The translations under genes and the position numbers were made by a program. The notes under the pieces were generated by a model that saw only the letters and a program-made list of their open reading frames with translations, had not been told where the DNA came from and did not search any database. A stretch of 64,000 nucleotides of DNA from Halioglobus japonicus (GTDB lineage: Bacteria; Pseudomonadota; Gammaproteobacteria; Pseudomonadales; Halieaceae): assembly GCA_902705825.1 (NCBI GenBank), contig CACSIL010000023.1:77480-141479 (forward strand), read 5' to 3'. Below are positions 1-8,881 of this stretch, piece after piece. Each line of letters starts with the position of its first letter. Position 1 is the first letter of the stretch.

Positions 1-471
1 CCGACGGTGGTTGACAGCAGCCTGGCTCCAGCGGGGCAGCACATCGCCAGCGCCTATGGATTCTACTTTCCCTGCGAAGCGGAAAAGGCCAAACGGGGCA
101 AACTACGCGACCAGATGGCGGAGAAAATTATCGATCACATCTGTGTGCATATGCCCGACTTCAGATCCCTGATCGTCGATCAGGCAATTTTTTCCTCCGA
201 CCACTTCGCGGTGATGCAGGGCGTAACCAACGGCGACTGGACCCACGGCCTGCTGCACCCGGACCAGATGATTGGCGAGCGCTGTCTGATCGATGGTACC
301 GGGCACACCACGCCCGTAGCTGGCCTGTACCTGTGCGGCGCATCCTGCCACCCCGGTCCTGGCGTAACGTTTCTACCCGGCTACAACTGTGCGCATGAAA
401 TCATCGCGGCTGCGGCAATTGCGGATGCGACTACTTCAACAGTACCGGTACCAGCAGCGCGTGCAGCGTAG
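1..471 (+). CDS. FAD-dependent oxidoreductase, phytoene-desaturase family (C-terminal part, cut by window edge)
   Basis: The reading frame is open from base 1, so only the last ~156 residues are present and the true start lies upstream. The C-terminus carries the signature of phytoene dehydrogenase/carotenoid-isomerase-like flavoproteins: GLYLCGASCHPGPGV followed by LPGYNCA, where the Gly-rich stretch contributes to the FAD-binding fold. This family oxidises, desaturates or isomerises hydrophobic polyenes or related lipids; the actual substrate here is unknown. The Gly/Pro/Cys-rich end is more like the 'NAD(P)/FAD-dependent oxidoreductase' branch than true CrtI. It converges on the TetR gene and the two coding ends overlap by 41 bases. 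Confidence 0.8.
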   Translation, partial: PTVVDSSLAPAGQHIASAYGFYFPCEAEKAKRGKLRDQMAEKIIDHICVHMPDFRSLIVDQAIFSSDHFAVMQGVTNGDWTHGLLHPDQMIGERCLIDGTGHTTPVAGLYLCGASCHPGPGVTFLPGYNCAHEIIAAAAIADATTSTVPVPAARAA

Positions 472-1009
472 CGCGCAGTTGCGCGTCAGTGCGCACCCAG
501 TTACTGGGCAGTGTGAGGAATGACAACAGCAAACGGTATACCCACTCAACCAACACTTCAGGACGCACCGCATCCTGCAGCAGACCGGCGTCTCTGGCCG
601 GCGTGATCACGTGGTCCATCAGTTCTTCACCAAAACGGACGATAACATCGGAGTGCCAAATGGCACGCCGCGCGCGACTATCCTCATCGGAGGCAAATAC
701 CGCGCGCAGCAGCGGCCGCCTGGGCACTTCCTTGATCGCGACGATCATCCCTTCGACTACCTGGTCGGCCGGATCAGAGTACTTTGCCAGCCGCTTGCGC
801 AGCCGGACGTTCAACTGCTCCATTTCGGCCTTTATGGTGGACACCAGCAGGTCGTCGCGGCCCGGGAAATAGCGGTAGACTGTGGAACGTGCAACACCTG
901 CACACTCCGCCACCTCTTTCATGCCTGTGGCAGAAATACCCCTGGCGAGGTAGCAGCGCCGGGCGGCATCGATAATTAATTGAACGGGATCTGGCCGGGG
1001 TTCAGTCAT
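431..1009 (-). CDS. TetR/AcrR family transcriptional regulator
   Basis: A 192-residue protein. Residues ~10-58 form a TetR N-terminal helix-turn-helix with the classic ...ATGMKEVAECAGVARSTVYRYF pattern read in pieces (GVARSTVYRYFPGRDDLL is the recognition helix and following turn). The remainder is an all-helical ligand/dimerisation domain that I cannot assign to a ligand. I chose the ATG at 1009 (MTEPRPD) instead of a longer frame start at 1087 because TetR proteins have short N-terminal arms. It is divergent from the sulfotransferase starting at 1120, so the 110-bp gap is the obvious candidate operator region. A local role in controlling the sulfotransferase/DUF1214 cluster is inference. 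Confidence 0.87.
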   Translation of the reverse strand: MTEPRPDPVQLIIDAARRCYLARGISATGMKEVAECAGVARSTVYRYFPGRDDLLVSTIKAEMEQLNVRLRKRLAKYSDPADQVVEGMIVAIKEVPRRPLLRAVFASDEDSRARRAIWHSDVIVRFGEELMDHVITPARDAGLLQDAVRPEVLVEWVYRLLLSFLTLPSNWVRTDAQLRATLHALLVPVLLK

Positions 1010-1119
1010 TTGACCTGACAAGCCTTGAGTACTCAGCGGAAGAATGAGACATTTTCGACTATATGCCCAATAGCGTAAAGCATCCATCCAAAGCAGGACA
1101 ATAACAGGAACACACTATT

Positions 1120-2460
1120 TTGAGCAGTTCGACACATCTGAAAGCAACCGACTACCATCGCAAGCCTATCCGCGTGCTAAATACGGCGCTGCGTGGTGCC
1201 AGAAAACTGGGGCTGGCGAGAATTTCGCTTGATCGGGATACCTTGATAGCCGCCGCACGCAAGGCCACCGGCCTGCGTGATTTCGGCGACGAAAGTTTCC
1301 TCGAGCCCATGCAGCTGCTGATCAACGCGCTGGAGAGTGAGGCCGACCTGAACCCACTCGGCCGTTATATGAACCGCACCAATATTCTGCGGCTACTGAA
1401 ACATCGACTGTACGCACACGAATTGCTCATACGTCACCCCGAGATACTCGAACGCCGTATTGTCGATCCGGTAGTGATCGTCGGTCTCGGCCGTTCCGGC
1501 ACGACCCGCCTGCACCGGTTACTGGCGTCCGACCCACATTTCCTGCACCTTGAGTCGTGGGAATCTGTATTTCCTGTGCCCTACCCCGAGTGTTTCACCG
1601 CCCGCGCTGCAGGCCGCACCGACCCGCGCATCACCTCGCTGGACCAGGGCCTGAAGGCGGTGCTGTATATGAGCCCACAGGTAGCCGCGACGCACCCGCT
1701 GGGCACATTCGAGGTGGAGGAGGAAGTCGGACTGATACAGCATGGCTTTTCCAGCCAGATTTTCGAGATTCAGGCAAAGATTCCCTCTTTCGCCGAATGG
1801 CTGATGACACACGACCAGCACGCGGCTTACGAATACATGGTGGTGATGATGAAAATCATCTCCTGGTTTCGCGACGATCCGCACGATAAGCCCTGGGTGC
1901 TTAAAACGCCGCAGCACATGCAGGACCTGGATGCTCTGCTGCACGTATTCCCGGACGCCAGACTGGTGTGCTCTCACCGCGACCCGATCAAGTGTGTCGG
2001 CTCAATTTGCTCCACCGCCTGGAATGCAATGGTGCGCGACAGTGACAGCATCACGCCCGACTGGCTGGGGCCCGAGTGGCTCAGCAAGACAGAGCGAATG
2101 CTGCACAAGACACTGCGGGTGCGCGACGAAATGGTGGCACCGCAGAACCAGTACGATATTCAGTACGCCGACATCACTGCCGATTGGCAGACCGCAATAA
2201 AAGGCGTCTACGATTTCCTCGACATGCCCTTGAGCGACGAGGCCCATAGCGGCATGCAAGCGTGGCTGGATCGCAACCGACAACATAAGCACGGCGCACA
2301 CAAGTACAGCCTCGCCGATTTCGGCGTGAACGAACAGGAGGTCGATGAGCGGTTGATGTTCTACCGCCAGCGCTTCGACATCCCCTACGAAAGAACAAAC
2401 CCGCATCTGGCTGCAGCAGCCAACGCGCATAATAATACCCACGACACGGAGACAACATGA
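1120..2460 (+). CDS. Sulfotransferase family protein (Sulfotransfer_3-like), copy A
   Basis: A 446-residue protein. The 5'-phosphosulfate-binding P-loop is at residues ~118-130 (VIVGLGRSGTTRLHRLL) and the 3'-phosphate-binding segment is SHRDPIKCVGS near residue 285, the two landmarks of PAPS-dependent sulfotransferases. An N-terminal block (ATGLRDFGDESF...) is shared with the two other sulfotransferases in this window, so they are paralogues. The start is TTG at 1120, supported by AGGAA nine bases upstream. The stop overlaps the next gene as ATGA, indicating translational coupling with the DUF1214 protein. The acceptor is unknown. No signal peptide is seen, so it should be cytoplasmic. Confidence 0.85.
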   Translation: MSSSTHLKATDYHRKPIRVLNTALRGARKLGLARISLDRDTLIAAARKATGLRDFGDESFLEPMQLLINALESEADLNPLGRYMNRTNILRLLKHRLYAHELLIRHPEILERRIVDPVVIVGLGRSGTTRLHRLLASDPHFLHLESWESVFPVPYPECFTARAAGRTDPRITSLDQGLKAVLYMSPQVAATHPLGTFEVEEEVGLIQHGFSSQIFEIQAKIPSFAEWLMTHDQHAAYEYMVVMMKIISWFRDDPHDKPWVLKTPQHMQDLDALLHVFPDARLVCSHRDPIKCVGSICSTAWNAMVRDSDSITPDWLGPEWLSKTERMLHKTLRVRDEMVAPQNQYDIQYADITADWQTAIKGVYDFLDMPLSDEAHSGMQAWLDRNRQHKHGAHKYSLADFGVNEQEVDERLMFYRQRFDIPYERTNPHLAAAANAHNNTHDTETT

Positions 2461-3572
2461 GCATACAAACTGAAAGCCGCACCGCACTGGCTGAACTCAT
2501 TGCCCTGCTACAGGAAATCGACACACGCTGGTCGGGCCCGGAATGGAATCTCAACTCGCCGGAGGATATCGTCGCCTCCCACCGCTCCCTGATGCATACG
2601 CTGGAAACTGCGCTGGTGGGGTATTTCGAACAGGATGCCTCGCGACCGGACTTCCGGCGCATCGTCACTCCCAGTCGAAAACTGACGGGTGACAACTCGG
2701 ATGCCATCTACTTCGACGCGCCGATCAGCGGTGACCACGCCTATATCATCAACGGCAGTATGCACGGTGCCGCCTACTTTTCACTGACTATTGAGGAGGG
2801 CGCAGAGGACGGCCTGATGGCGAGCAACACCGCCGGTGTGATCAATGACCAACAACTGGAACTCGACAGCAATGGCAACTTCACCGTCTATCTCGGCGGC
2901 GAGCCACGCGACAAAAACTGGCTCGCGCTGACACCGGGCGCATCGCGTGTCACAACACGCCACTATTTTGAGCAGGCTGTGTGTGCCGCCAAAGACCCCG
3001 AGATGGAACCGCGTATCCGTATCGAATGCCTCACAGCCAAAGGCCTTCCCGAACCCCCCTGTGATGCCAGTGTTGCCGCGGGCATTCGCCGTGTAGGAAA
3101 CGCGGTGCGCAGCCGCACTCTGGGTATGCCGCCCATGGCCAATGGGCCACTGCCGCCGTTTGTTGCTCTCACGCCCAATGAATTCCCAACGCCAATACCA
3201 CCGGGCGACTTCGGGCTGGCGGCGTACGATGCCCATTACTCCATGGCGCCCTTTTTCATCGCCCCGGACGAGGCACTGGTCATAACAGGCCGCTGGCCCG
3301 AGTGCCATTTTGGAAACGTATGCCTGTGGAACCGTTTCCAGCAAACGCTGGATTACCGCAGTCGCAGCGTATCGCTAAACCGTGCGCAAACCGTGCTGGA
3401 AGACGATGGTAGCTTCAGAATGATTCTGGCGCACAGCGATCCCGGTCAGCCCAATTGGCTGGATACTGAGGGCAATCCGTTCGGCCTGGTATTCTGGCGA
3501 TTCTTTTTGGTGACCGGCGATGTAGACACACCGCAGGCAGAGGTTGTGAAACTGTCCGATCTGGCCAAGTGA
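2457..3572 (+). CDS. DUF1214 domain-containing protein, copy A
   Basis: A 371-residue protein whose C-terminal third shows the DUF1214 pattern (…VCLWNRFQQTLDYR…, then DGSFRMILAHSDPGQPNWLD). A second, longer relative lies at 8882-10069; both share the signature 'AH.DPG.PNWLD' and an N-terminal GDNTDA/GDNSDA element. The function of DUF1214 proteins is not established. Here the gene is sandwiched between two sulfotransferase genes, sharing an ATGA overlap with the first and one base from the second, so it almost certainly belongs to the same transcript and process. No secretion signal was seen. Confidence 0.8.
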   Translation: MSIQTESRTALAELIALLQEIDTRWSGPEWNLNSPEDIVASHRSLMHTLETALVGYFEQDASRPDFRRIVTPSRKLTGDNSDAIYFDAPISGDHAYIINGSMHGAAYFSLTIEEGAEDGLMASNTAGVINDQQLELDSNGNFTVYLGGEPRDKNWLALTPGASRVTTRHYFEQAVCAAKDPEMEPRIRIECLTAKGLPEPPCDASVAAGIRRVGNAVRSRTLGMPPMANGPLPPFVALTPNEFPTPIPPGDFGLAAYDAHYSMAPFFIAPDEALVITGRWPECHFGNVCLWNRFQQTLDYRSRSVSLNRAQTVLEDDGSFRMILAHSDPGQPNWLDTEGNPFGLVFWRFFLVTGDVDTPQAEVVKLSDLAK

Positions 3573-3573
3573 C

Positions 3574-4812
3574 GTGAGCAACTCTCTGCCGTTACCTGTG
3601 CGTCTGATGAACCTCGTCGGACGCGGAGCAGACACCATCGGCATCCAACCCATCGACCTCAGCCTCGATAAGTTGCTGCAGACAGCAATAAAAAACACCG
3701 GGCTCACGGATTTTGGTGAGGAAGACTTCCGCCAACCACTGGCGCTGCTGCTTGATAGCCTGGAGAAGGAGGCTGATTTATCCCTGCTGGGTCGCATTAT
3801 TGCGAAAGGCGACCTCGTAAGGACACTGGAAAATCGACTCGGCTTTGTCGACTTGTTCAAACAACACCCCGATATCGCCGAACAGAAAATAGAACGCCCC
3901 ATTTTTGTCGTCGGCCCACCCCGTTCCGGCACCACCATCTTCCATGATCTGTTGATGATGGACCCGGACAACCGCGTACCGCTGACATGGGAGACAGCAA
4001 GGCCTCTACCGCCACCTGAAACAGCGACCTACCGCAGTGATCCACGCATCGCCCAGGCACAGGCGGATCTCGACCAGGTCGACAAGCTGTTACCGGAATT
4101 CAAGAAGATGCACCCGATGGGCGCAGAGCGCGCGCAGGAATGCGTCACCATGACAAGTCACGATTTCACCTCGATGATTTACTTCGTACAGTTTTTCGTG
4201 CCCAGCTACGACCGCTGGGTGATAGAAAGCGATATGCGTTCAGCGCTGCAGTGGCATCGCCGCTTTCTACAAATACTGCAATGGAAGGCACCGGGAACAC
4301 GTTGGGCGCTGAAATCGCCACAGCACCTGTGGCACCTGCAGCACATCCACCGCGAATACCCCGACGCACTGTTTGTACAGACTCACCGGGACCCGGTGAA
4401 GATCGTAATATCCACCAGCAATCTGGCGGCCCACTTACAAGGCATGGCCAGTGATCACGCCGATATCGGCAGGGTCACCCGCTATTATGCCAAGGCCCTC
4501 GCCCAGGGTTATAACAACACCGTGGCCTACCGTAAATCGGGCCTGCTACCTGAGAACCAGGTTGTCGATTTGTATTTTCGCGATTTTGTAGCAGATCAGG
4601 TCGGCACAGTACGGCGCGCATACGAGCACTTCGGCATGACATTACCAGACAGTGCAGCCACCGCCATGCAGAGATTTCTCGACGACAACCCGGCTGATAA
4701 ACACGGTAAGCATTTGTACAGCCTTGCCAATACCGGCATGGAAGAGGATGAACTCCGAGCGCTGTTTACCGACTATGAAGCGTATTTTAATGTACCGCGC
4801 GAGCCCCTGTAG
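3574..4812 (+). CDS. Sulfotransferase family protein, copy B
   Basis: A 412-residue paralogue of the sulfotransferase at 1120-2460. The P-loop IFVVGPPRSGTTIFHDLL is at residues ~110-127, the 3'-phosphate segment is THRDPVKIVIS, and the N-terminal family block is NTGLTDFGEEDF. The start is GTG at 3574, one base after the DUF1214 stop. No strong Shine-Dalgarno is visible, which fits translational coupling. PAPS-dependent transfer of a sulfuryl group to a small lipophilic acceptor is the family expectation; the substrate is unknown. It ends a three-gene unit (1120-4812). Confidence 0.84.
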   Translation: MSNSLPLPVRLMNLVGRGADTIGIQPIDLSLDKLLQTAIKNTGLTDFGEEDFRQPLALLLDSLEKEADLSLLGRIIAKGDLVRTLENRLGFVDLFKQHPDIAEQKIERPIFVVGPPRSGTTIFHDLLMMDPDNRVPLTWETARPLPPPETATYRSDPRIAQAQADLDQVDKLLPEFKKMHPMGAERAQECVTMTSHDFTSMIYFVQFFVPSYDRWVIESDMRSALQWHRRFLQILQWKAPGTRWALKSPQHLWHLQHIHREYPDALFVQTHRDPVKIVISTSNLAAHLQGMASDHADIGRVTRYYAKALAQGYNNTVAYRKSGLLPENQVVDLYFRDFVADQVGTVRRAYEHFGMTLPDSAATAMQRFLDDNPADKHGKHLYSLANTGMEEDELRALFTDYEAYFNVPREPL

Positions 4813-4933
4813 AGCATTCACAGCGGGGATTAGCCGGCTACCTTTTCTGCCTGGCTTGCGGGTTCAAGCTGTTTTATGCCCGAGGCCACTACTGAATAAC
4901 ACTTTTTCAGGCTGGCCCTGACTTGGAGACGCG

Positions 4934-5803
4934 ATGAAATTCTGGCAGGCCATCACCTGGGCCGAAACGGATCAACTGATTGACATTGCGCGCTTTGCTG
5001 AAGAGGTCGGATTTCACGGTTTGATGAGCGGCGATCACGCGGTGTATCCAGAGTCGATTGTGCCCGATTACCCCTACTCAAAAACCGGCATACCACCGAT
5101 GCAGCCCAGCGATGAATACCCCGACCAGACGGCCATCTTCGCCGCAATGGCAGCGGTCACGCGCAAACTGCACTTTACCTGTGGTGTCTATGTGTTACCG
5201 CTGCGTAATCCACATGAGGTTGCACGCGCTGCCGCCACGCTGGCCGTTCTCAGTGATGACCGTTTCATACTCGGTGTCGGTGTCGGCTGGATGAAGGAGG
5301 AGTTCGATATTTACGGTGTCGACTTCAGGCGGCGCGGAAAAATAACCGATGAGATGATTGAAGTCCTGCACACGCTCTGGAGCGGTCAGATGGTGGAACA
5401 CCACGGGGAATGTTTCGATTTTCCTCGCGTGCAACTAAGCCCCGCACCAAAAAAGGCCCCTCCTATCTACATTGGCGGCTCCAGTGACATCGCGCTGCGG
5501 CGAGCGGCGCGCGCCGGTGATGGATACATCGGAGCGGGAACCGCACCGGAGGACGTGGCTCGCCTGCTGCAAAAACTGCAGCGCCTGAGAAACGATTACG
5601 CCCGCGATAACCTTCCTTTTGAAGCGATGCTTGGCATCACCGCAGCGCCGCACAGGGATCTGTTTATGCGACTGTCTGAGGACGGCCTGGAAAGTACTGT
5701 GGCACCGCCGTTCCAGTATGCACTGGGTAAAAAGCGCTCCACCATCGATGAGAAAAAGCGCGTTATGGAGCACTTCAGCAACACGATTATTCATCGGATG
5801 TAA
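4934..5803 (+). CDS. LLM-class (luciferase-like) flavin/F420-dependent oxidoreductase
   Basis: A 289-residue TIM-barrel type protein of the bacterial luciferase/F420 superfamily. It shows the characteristic start (FWQAITWAETDQLIDIARFAEEVGF), the GDHAVYPE segment, LGVGVGWMKEEFDIYGVDF, and the phosphate-binding ending PPIYIGGSSDIALRRAARAGDGYI. Family members use reduced FMN or F420; the TIGR03619-like branch is usually called F420-dependent, but the cofactor cannot be decided from sequence alone. GGAG precedes the ATG. It is co-directional with the sulfotransferase unit and 121 bases downstream of it, so co-transcription is possible. Confidence 0.85.
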   Translation: MKFWQAITWAETDQLIDIARFAEEVGFHGLMSGDHAVYPESIVPDYPYSKTGIPPMQPSDEYPDQTAIFAAMAAVTRKLHFTCGVYVLPLRNPHEVARAAATLAVLSDDRFILGVGVGWMKEEFDIYGVDFRRRGKITDEMIEVLHTLWSGQMVEHHGECFDFPRVQLSPAPKKAPPIYIGGSSDIALRRAARAGDGYIGAGTAPEDVARLLQKLQRLRNDYARDNLPFEAMLGITAAPHRDLFMRLSEDGLESTVAPPFQYALGKKRSTIDEKKRVMEHFSNTIIHRM

Positions 5804-5883
5804 TAAAGACCGTCTACCGCAGTCCCGCGGTGCTCAACACGCTATACTTTCGTCTCGTACAGTGTGTTTTCCGAGGTATTGTT

Positions 5884-6654
5884 ATGAGTGTCGAATTTAC
5901 CCCCATCGCTGACTACCGCTGCTCAAACTTTACGGCCAGCGTTTCGACCGGTAGAAACATCAGTCACGATATATATACGCGTGGCAACGGCGCGCCTGTG
6001 GTGATCATCCAGGAATTACCCGGCATAGGCCCGGAAACACTGCGTCTGGCAGATGAGTTTGTCACCAACGGCTTTGAAGTCGTACTGCCACACCTGTTTG
6101 GCCCGCTGGAAAAAATCAGTATGGTCGGCAATCTGGCGCGGGTATTTTGCATGCGCAAAGAGTTCAGTCTGTTCGAGGCCAATCGTTCCAGCCCTATCGT
6201 CGACTGGCTGAAAGCACTGTGTCGTGACGTTAAAGCGCAGGGCGACCACAAGGGCGTCGGTGTGATCGGCATGTGCCTCACCGGTAATTTCGCGATTTCA
6301 CTCATGGGCGACGACAGTGTGCTGGCCGCCGTGAGTTCGCAGCCCTCCATGCCCCTGATGAAATCCAGCGAACTGCATATGTCAGCCGATGACATCGCGC
6401 ACATCCGACAGCGCATCGATGCCACCGCCCCCATCCACGCCTATCGCTTTGAGGGCGACCCCCTGTGCAATGCCGCCAAATACACCGCCATTGAGCAGGC
6501 GTTTAATGAGGACGGCAGCCAGCGCATCCAAACCCACACGTTGCCGGGAAAAGGCCACTCTGTCCTCACCATAGATTTTGTCGATCAGCAGGGCCATCCA
6601 ACGCGCCAGGCTCTGGACGATATCCTGGGGTACTTTTCGGCGCAGTTGCAGTGA
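5884..6654 (+). CDS. Dienelactone-hydrolase-family alpha/beta hydrolase
   Basis: A 256-residue protein. The catalytic triad of DLH-type enzymes can be placed: Cys nucleophile in GVIGMCLTGNFA, Asp in the FEGDPLC region and His in GKGHSVLT. The early QELPGIG matches the conserved Glu segment of the family. I start at ATG 5884, which has GAGG seven bases upstream; a frame-open ATG/GTG-type start further upstream (5830) has no such support. It is likely cytoplasmic. The substrate is unknown, but a Cys nucleophile favours lactone or thioester-like substrates. It lies 80 bases after the LLM oxidoreductase. Confidence 0.83.
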   Translation: MSVEFTPIADYRCSNFTASVSTGRNISHDIYTRGNGAPVVIIQELPGIGPETLRLADEFVTNGFEVVLPHLFGPLEKISMVGNLARVFCMRKEFSLFEANRSSPIVDWLKALCRDVKAQGDHKGVGVIGMCLTGNFAISLMGDDSVLAAVSSQPSMPLMKSSELHMSADDIAHIRQRIDATAPIHAYRFEGDPLCNAAKYTAIEQAFNEDGSQRIQTHTLPGKGHSVLTIDFVDQQGHPTRQALDDILGYFSAQLQ

Positions 6655-6696
6655 TTATTCGCGCGCTTTCTATGCGCCCGCACGGTACCCGCTGCA

Positions 6697-7551
6697 ATGC
6701 ACTTTAGACACATCGAGCAACTTTGCTGCCCGCTTGATCAGTCGGCGCTGGTCGTAAGCGGCAAACAGTTGTGCTGTGCCAGCGGCCACAGTTTTGACAT
6801 TGCCCGTCAGGGCTATGTCAACTTATTGGGCGCACAGGACAAACGCAGTCGCGATCCGGGTGACAGCAAGGCCATGGTAGCAGCGCGGCGCGACTTCCTG
6901 AACCAGGGCCACTATCTGCCGATCGCTGAACATCTCGCCGAAATAGTGGTACCGCTGCTGGGCAACAGCGCGGTCATCGCAGATGCCGGCTGCGGCGAGG
7001 GTTACTATTTGCAGCAACTGCGCGAGCACCTCGACCCGAGCACTGCAGCTGCCACGAAGATGATCGGCTTCGACATCTCCAAATGGGCGGTACAGGCCGC
7101 CACCCGTCGATTGGAAGCCACCTGGTTGGTAGCCAGCAACCGCAATATCCCGCTTGCACCCAACAGCGTCGACTGCCTGCTCAGTTTGTTCGGCTTTCCC
7201 GTATTCGAGGCTTTCAGTACGGCATTAAAACCGGGCGGCACGGCGTTGTTCGCCAGCGCGGGGCCACAGCACCTGATAGAACTGCGCGAGGTTCTCTACC
7301 CCAGCGTCAGGCACTCAGATTCTGCGCTGGCGAAGCAGGCGGTGGACGCGGGGTTTTTAGAAGGCGAGTCCTCGACACTGGCGTTCACCACGGCCCCACT
7401 CAGCCAGCCAGAAATCCATCAGCTTCTTACAATGACGCCACATCTGTTTCGGGCCAGCCATGAGGGCAAAGCCCGCGCGGCGCAGCTGCAGAACGTTGCA
7501 GTCACCGTAGAGGTGAGATTTCAACAATTTCACAAGCCCGCGCAGCCGTAG
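6697..7551 (+). CDS. rlmA: 23S rRNA (guanine-N1)-methyltransferase RlmA-like
   Basis: A 284-residue protein that follows E. coli RlmA (RrmA), the enzyme methylating G745 of 23S rRNA, almost block for block: N-terminal zinc-finger region, GHSFDIARQGYVNLL, KRSRDPGDS, then the SAM motif ADAGCGEGYYLQQL and a class I methyltransferase fold with PGG near residue 180. One oddity is that the second zinc-ligand position (CPxC in E. coli) reads CCPLD here, so Asp replaces Cys while extra Cys residues stand next to the first and third ligand positions. It converges on the sulfotransferase at 7618. Confidence 0.9.
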   Translation: MHFRHIEQLCCPLDQSALVVSGKQLCCASGHSFDIARQGYVNLLGAQDKRSRDPGDSKAMVAARRDFLNQGHYLPIAEHLAEIVVPLLGNSAVIADAGCGEGYYLQQLREHLDPSTAAATKMIGFDISKWAVQAATRRLEATWLVASNRNIPLAPNSVDCLLSLFGFPVFEAFSTALKPGGTALFASAGPQHLIELREVLYPSVRHSDSALAKQAVDAGFLEGESSTLAFTTAPLSQPEIHQLLTMTPHLFRASHEGKARAAQLQNVAVTVEVRFQQFHKPAQP

Positions 7552-7617
7552 CGCTGCCCGTTAGTGTCCCTTTGTAAAATTGGCGGCGGTCCGGCGGTCC
7601 GGCGCCCCGGTGTTTAG

Positions 7618-8871
7618 CTACAACTCATCCGGAACGTTGTAGAGGCTCTGGTATCGTCTAAACAGCGGCCTGTCGCCCGCTTTCCCCGCATCCACCTGAT
7701 AGCTGTGCTGACCAAATTTGCCCTGCGGTTTTCCCTGCAAGTAGTTCAGCATACGTTTGCGGGCATCCTCCGAGAGGGCCATCCCAAAATGTGCGTAAAT
7801 ATTGGCGATGCAGGCCATCGGGTTATCCATTAGATCCTGATAGCGGGAATCAGCAATACTGGCCGCGGGAACGATGCCCTTCTCGCGCTGCTCTATCACA
7901 TGCTCCAGTCGCTGGGCTGTCGCTGCACCGAGAATAATATTGTCGAACATTTGCGCGTTAAACGGCTGATCACTGCGCATGTAATACAGCGTCCCCATAA
8001 GACTGGTGGTTGAGGCCATACACTTGATGGGATCGCGATGGGTTTGCACGATGCGGGCATCGGGGTAAACCTGTAGCAATGTATCCAGGTGCAGTTGATG
8101 CTCCGGTGCTTTCAGCAGCCAACGTCCGCGTGGGTTTTTCCACTGCAGTATTTGCAGAATGGTTTTGTGGTACTCGTACACCGGCTGAAAGTCTGCCGTC
8201 ATGCAGTAGGCGCTGTAGCTACTGGTTTGGTGCAGGGAACCGCAGTGATCGCTGATAAACGTGCCCGCCATCAACAGGCCGCACTCCGCGGGGATATCTC
8301 CACGCATCTCATGCATGCTGGCGAATTCGGGTGCTACCCGCTGCCACTGGGTAAATAGATTATGTGCTTGCTCGATTCGTGGATCGGTAGTGTAGCTGCT
8401 GGCTTCTGGCGGCGGACAGGGTTGCAGCGCTTCCCACATCAGGGGCACACCCACCTCGGAGTCCTGCGACAGCAACTCATACAGTATGGATGTGCCGGAG
8501 CGCGGCAAGCCGACAATGACCATTGGCGCAGTGATTTCTTCATCCAGAATCTGCGGGTGCCTCTTCAGTGTTTCCGTCACCTGCAGGCGGGTACTCAACC
8601 ACAAAATAATATCGCTTCTAGCCATCAGGCGGCCCATCAGCGTGAGCTGCGCTTCCTCCTCCAGCGATTTGATGAGTATACGAAATGGCTCGCGCCACAA
8701 GTCATCGCCAAAGTCGTCGAGCCCGGTAGCACGGCACGCATGGTGCAGTAACGATGCTTCATCCAATGGCACCACTGCCTCGAGATTGAGATAGCTGCCC
8801 TCCCTGTTCATCGCGACCAGCCAATCGGGGTGTGGCGGTGGCGTCCATAATGGGTTGCTGGAATCACTCAT
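7618..8871 (-). CDS. Sulfotransferase family protein, copy C
   Basis: A 417-residue paralogue of the two sulfotransferases on the plus strand. It has the family block ATGLDDFGDDLWREPF, the P-loop MVIVGLPRSGTSILYELL and the 3'-phosphate segment THRDPIKCMAS. I use the ATG at 8871, preceded by GAGAG seven bases upstream; a TTG two codons earlier is possible. It follows the DUF1214 gene (stop at 8882) by only ten bases, so the DUF1214-sulfotransferase pairing seen at 2457-4812 is repeated here on the other strand. The substrate is unknown. Confidence 0.84.
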   Translation of the reverse strand: MSDSSNPLWTPPPHPDWLVAMNREGSYLNLEAVVPLDEASLLHHACRATGLDDFGDDLWREPFRILIKSLEEEAQLTLMGRLMARSDIILWLSTRLQVTETLKRHPQILDEEITAPMVIVGLPRSGTSILYELLSQDSEVGVPLMWEALQPCPPPEASSYTTDPRIEQAHNLFTQWQRVAPEFASMHEMRGDIPAECGLLMAGTFISDHCGSLHQTSSYSAYCMTADFQPVYEYHKTILQILQWKNPRGRWLLKAPEHQLHLDTLLQVYPDARIVQTHRDPIKCMASTTSLMGTLYYMRSDQPFNAQMFDNIILGAATAQRLEHVIEQREKGIVPAASIADSRYQDLMDNPMACIANIYAHFGMALSEDARKRMLNYLQGKPQGKFGQHSYQVDAGKAGDRPLFRRYQSLYNVPDEL

Positions 8872-8881
8872 CGGCAATCTC

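Noticed and set aside
7585..7607. Short GC-rich direct repeat CGGCGGTC x2 between rlmA and sulfotransferase C
   Set aside because: Only two eight-base units and no further structure; likely chance in GC-rich DNA.
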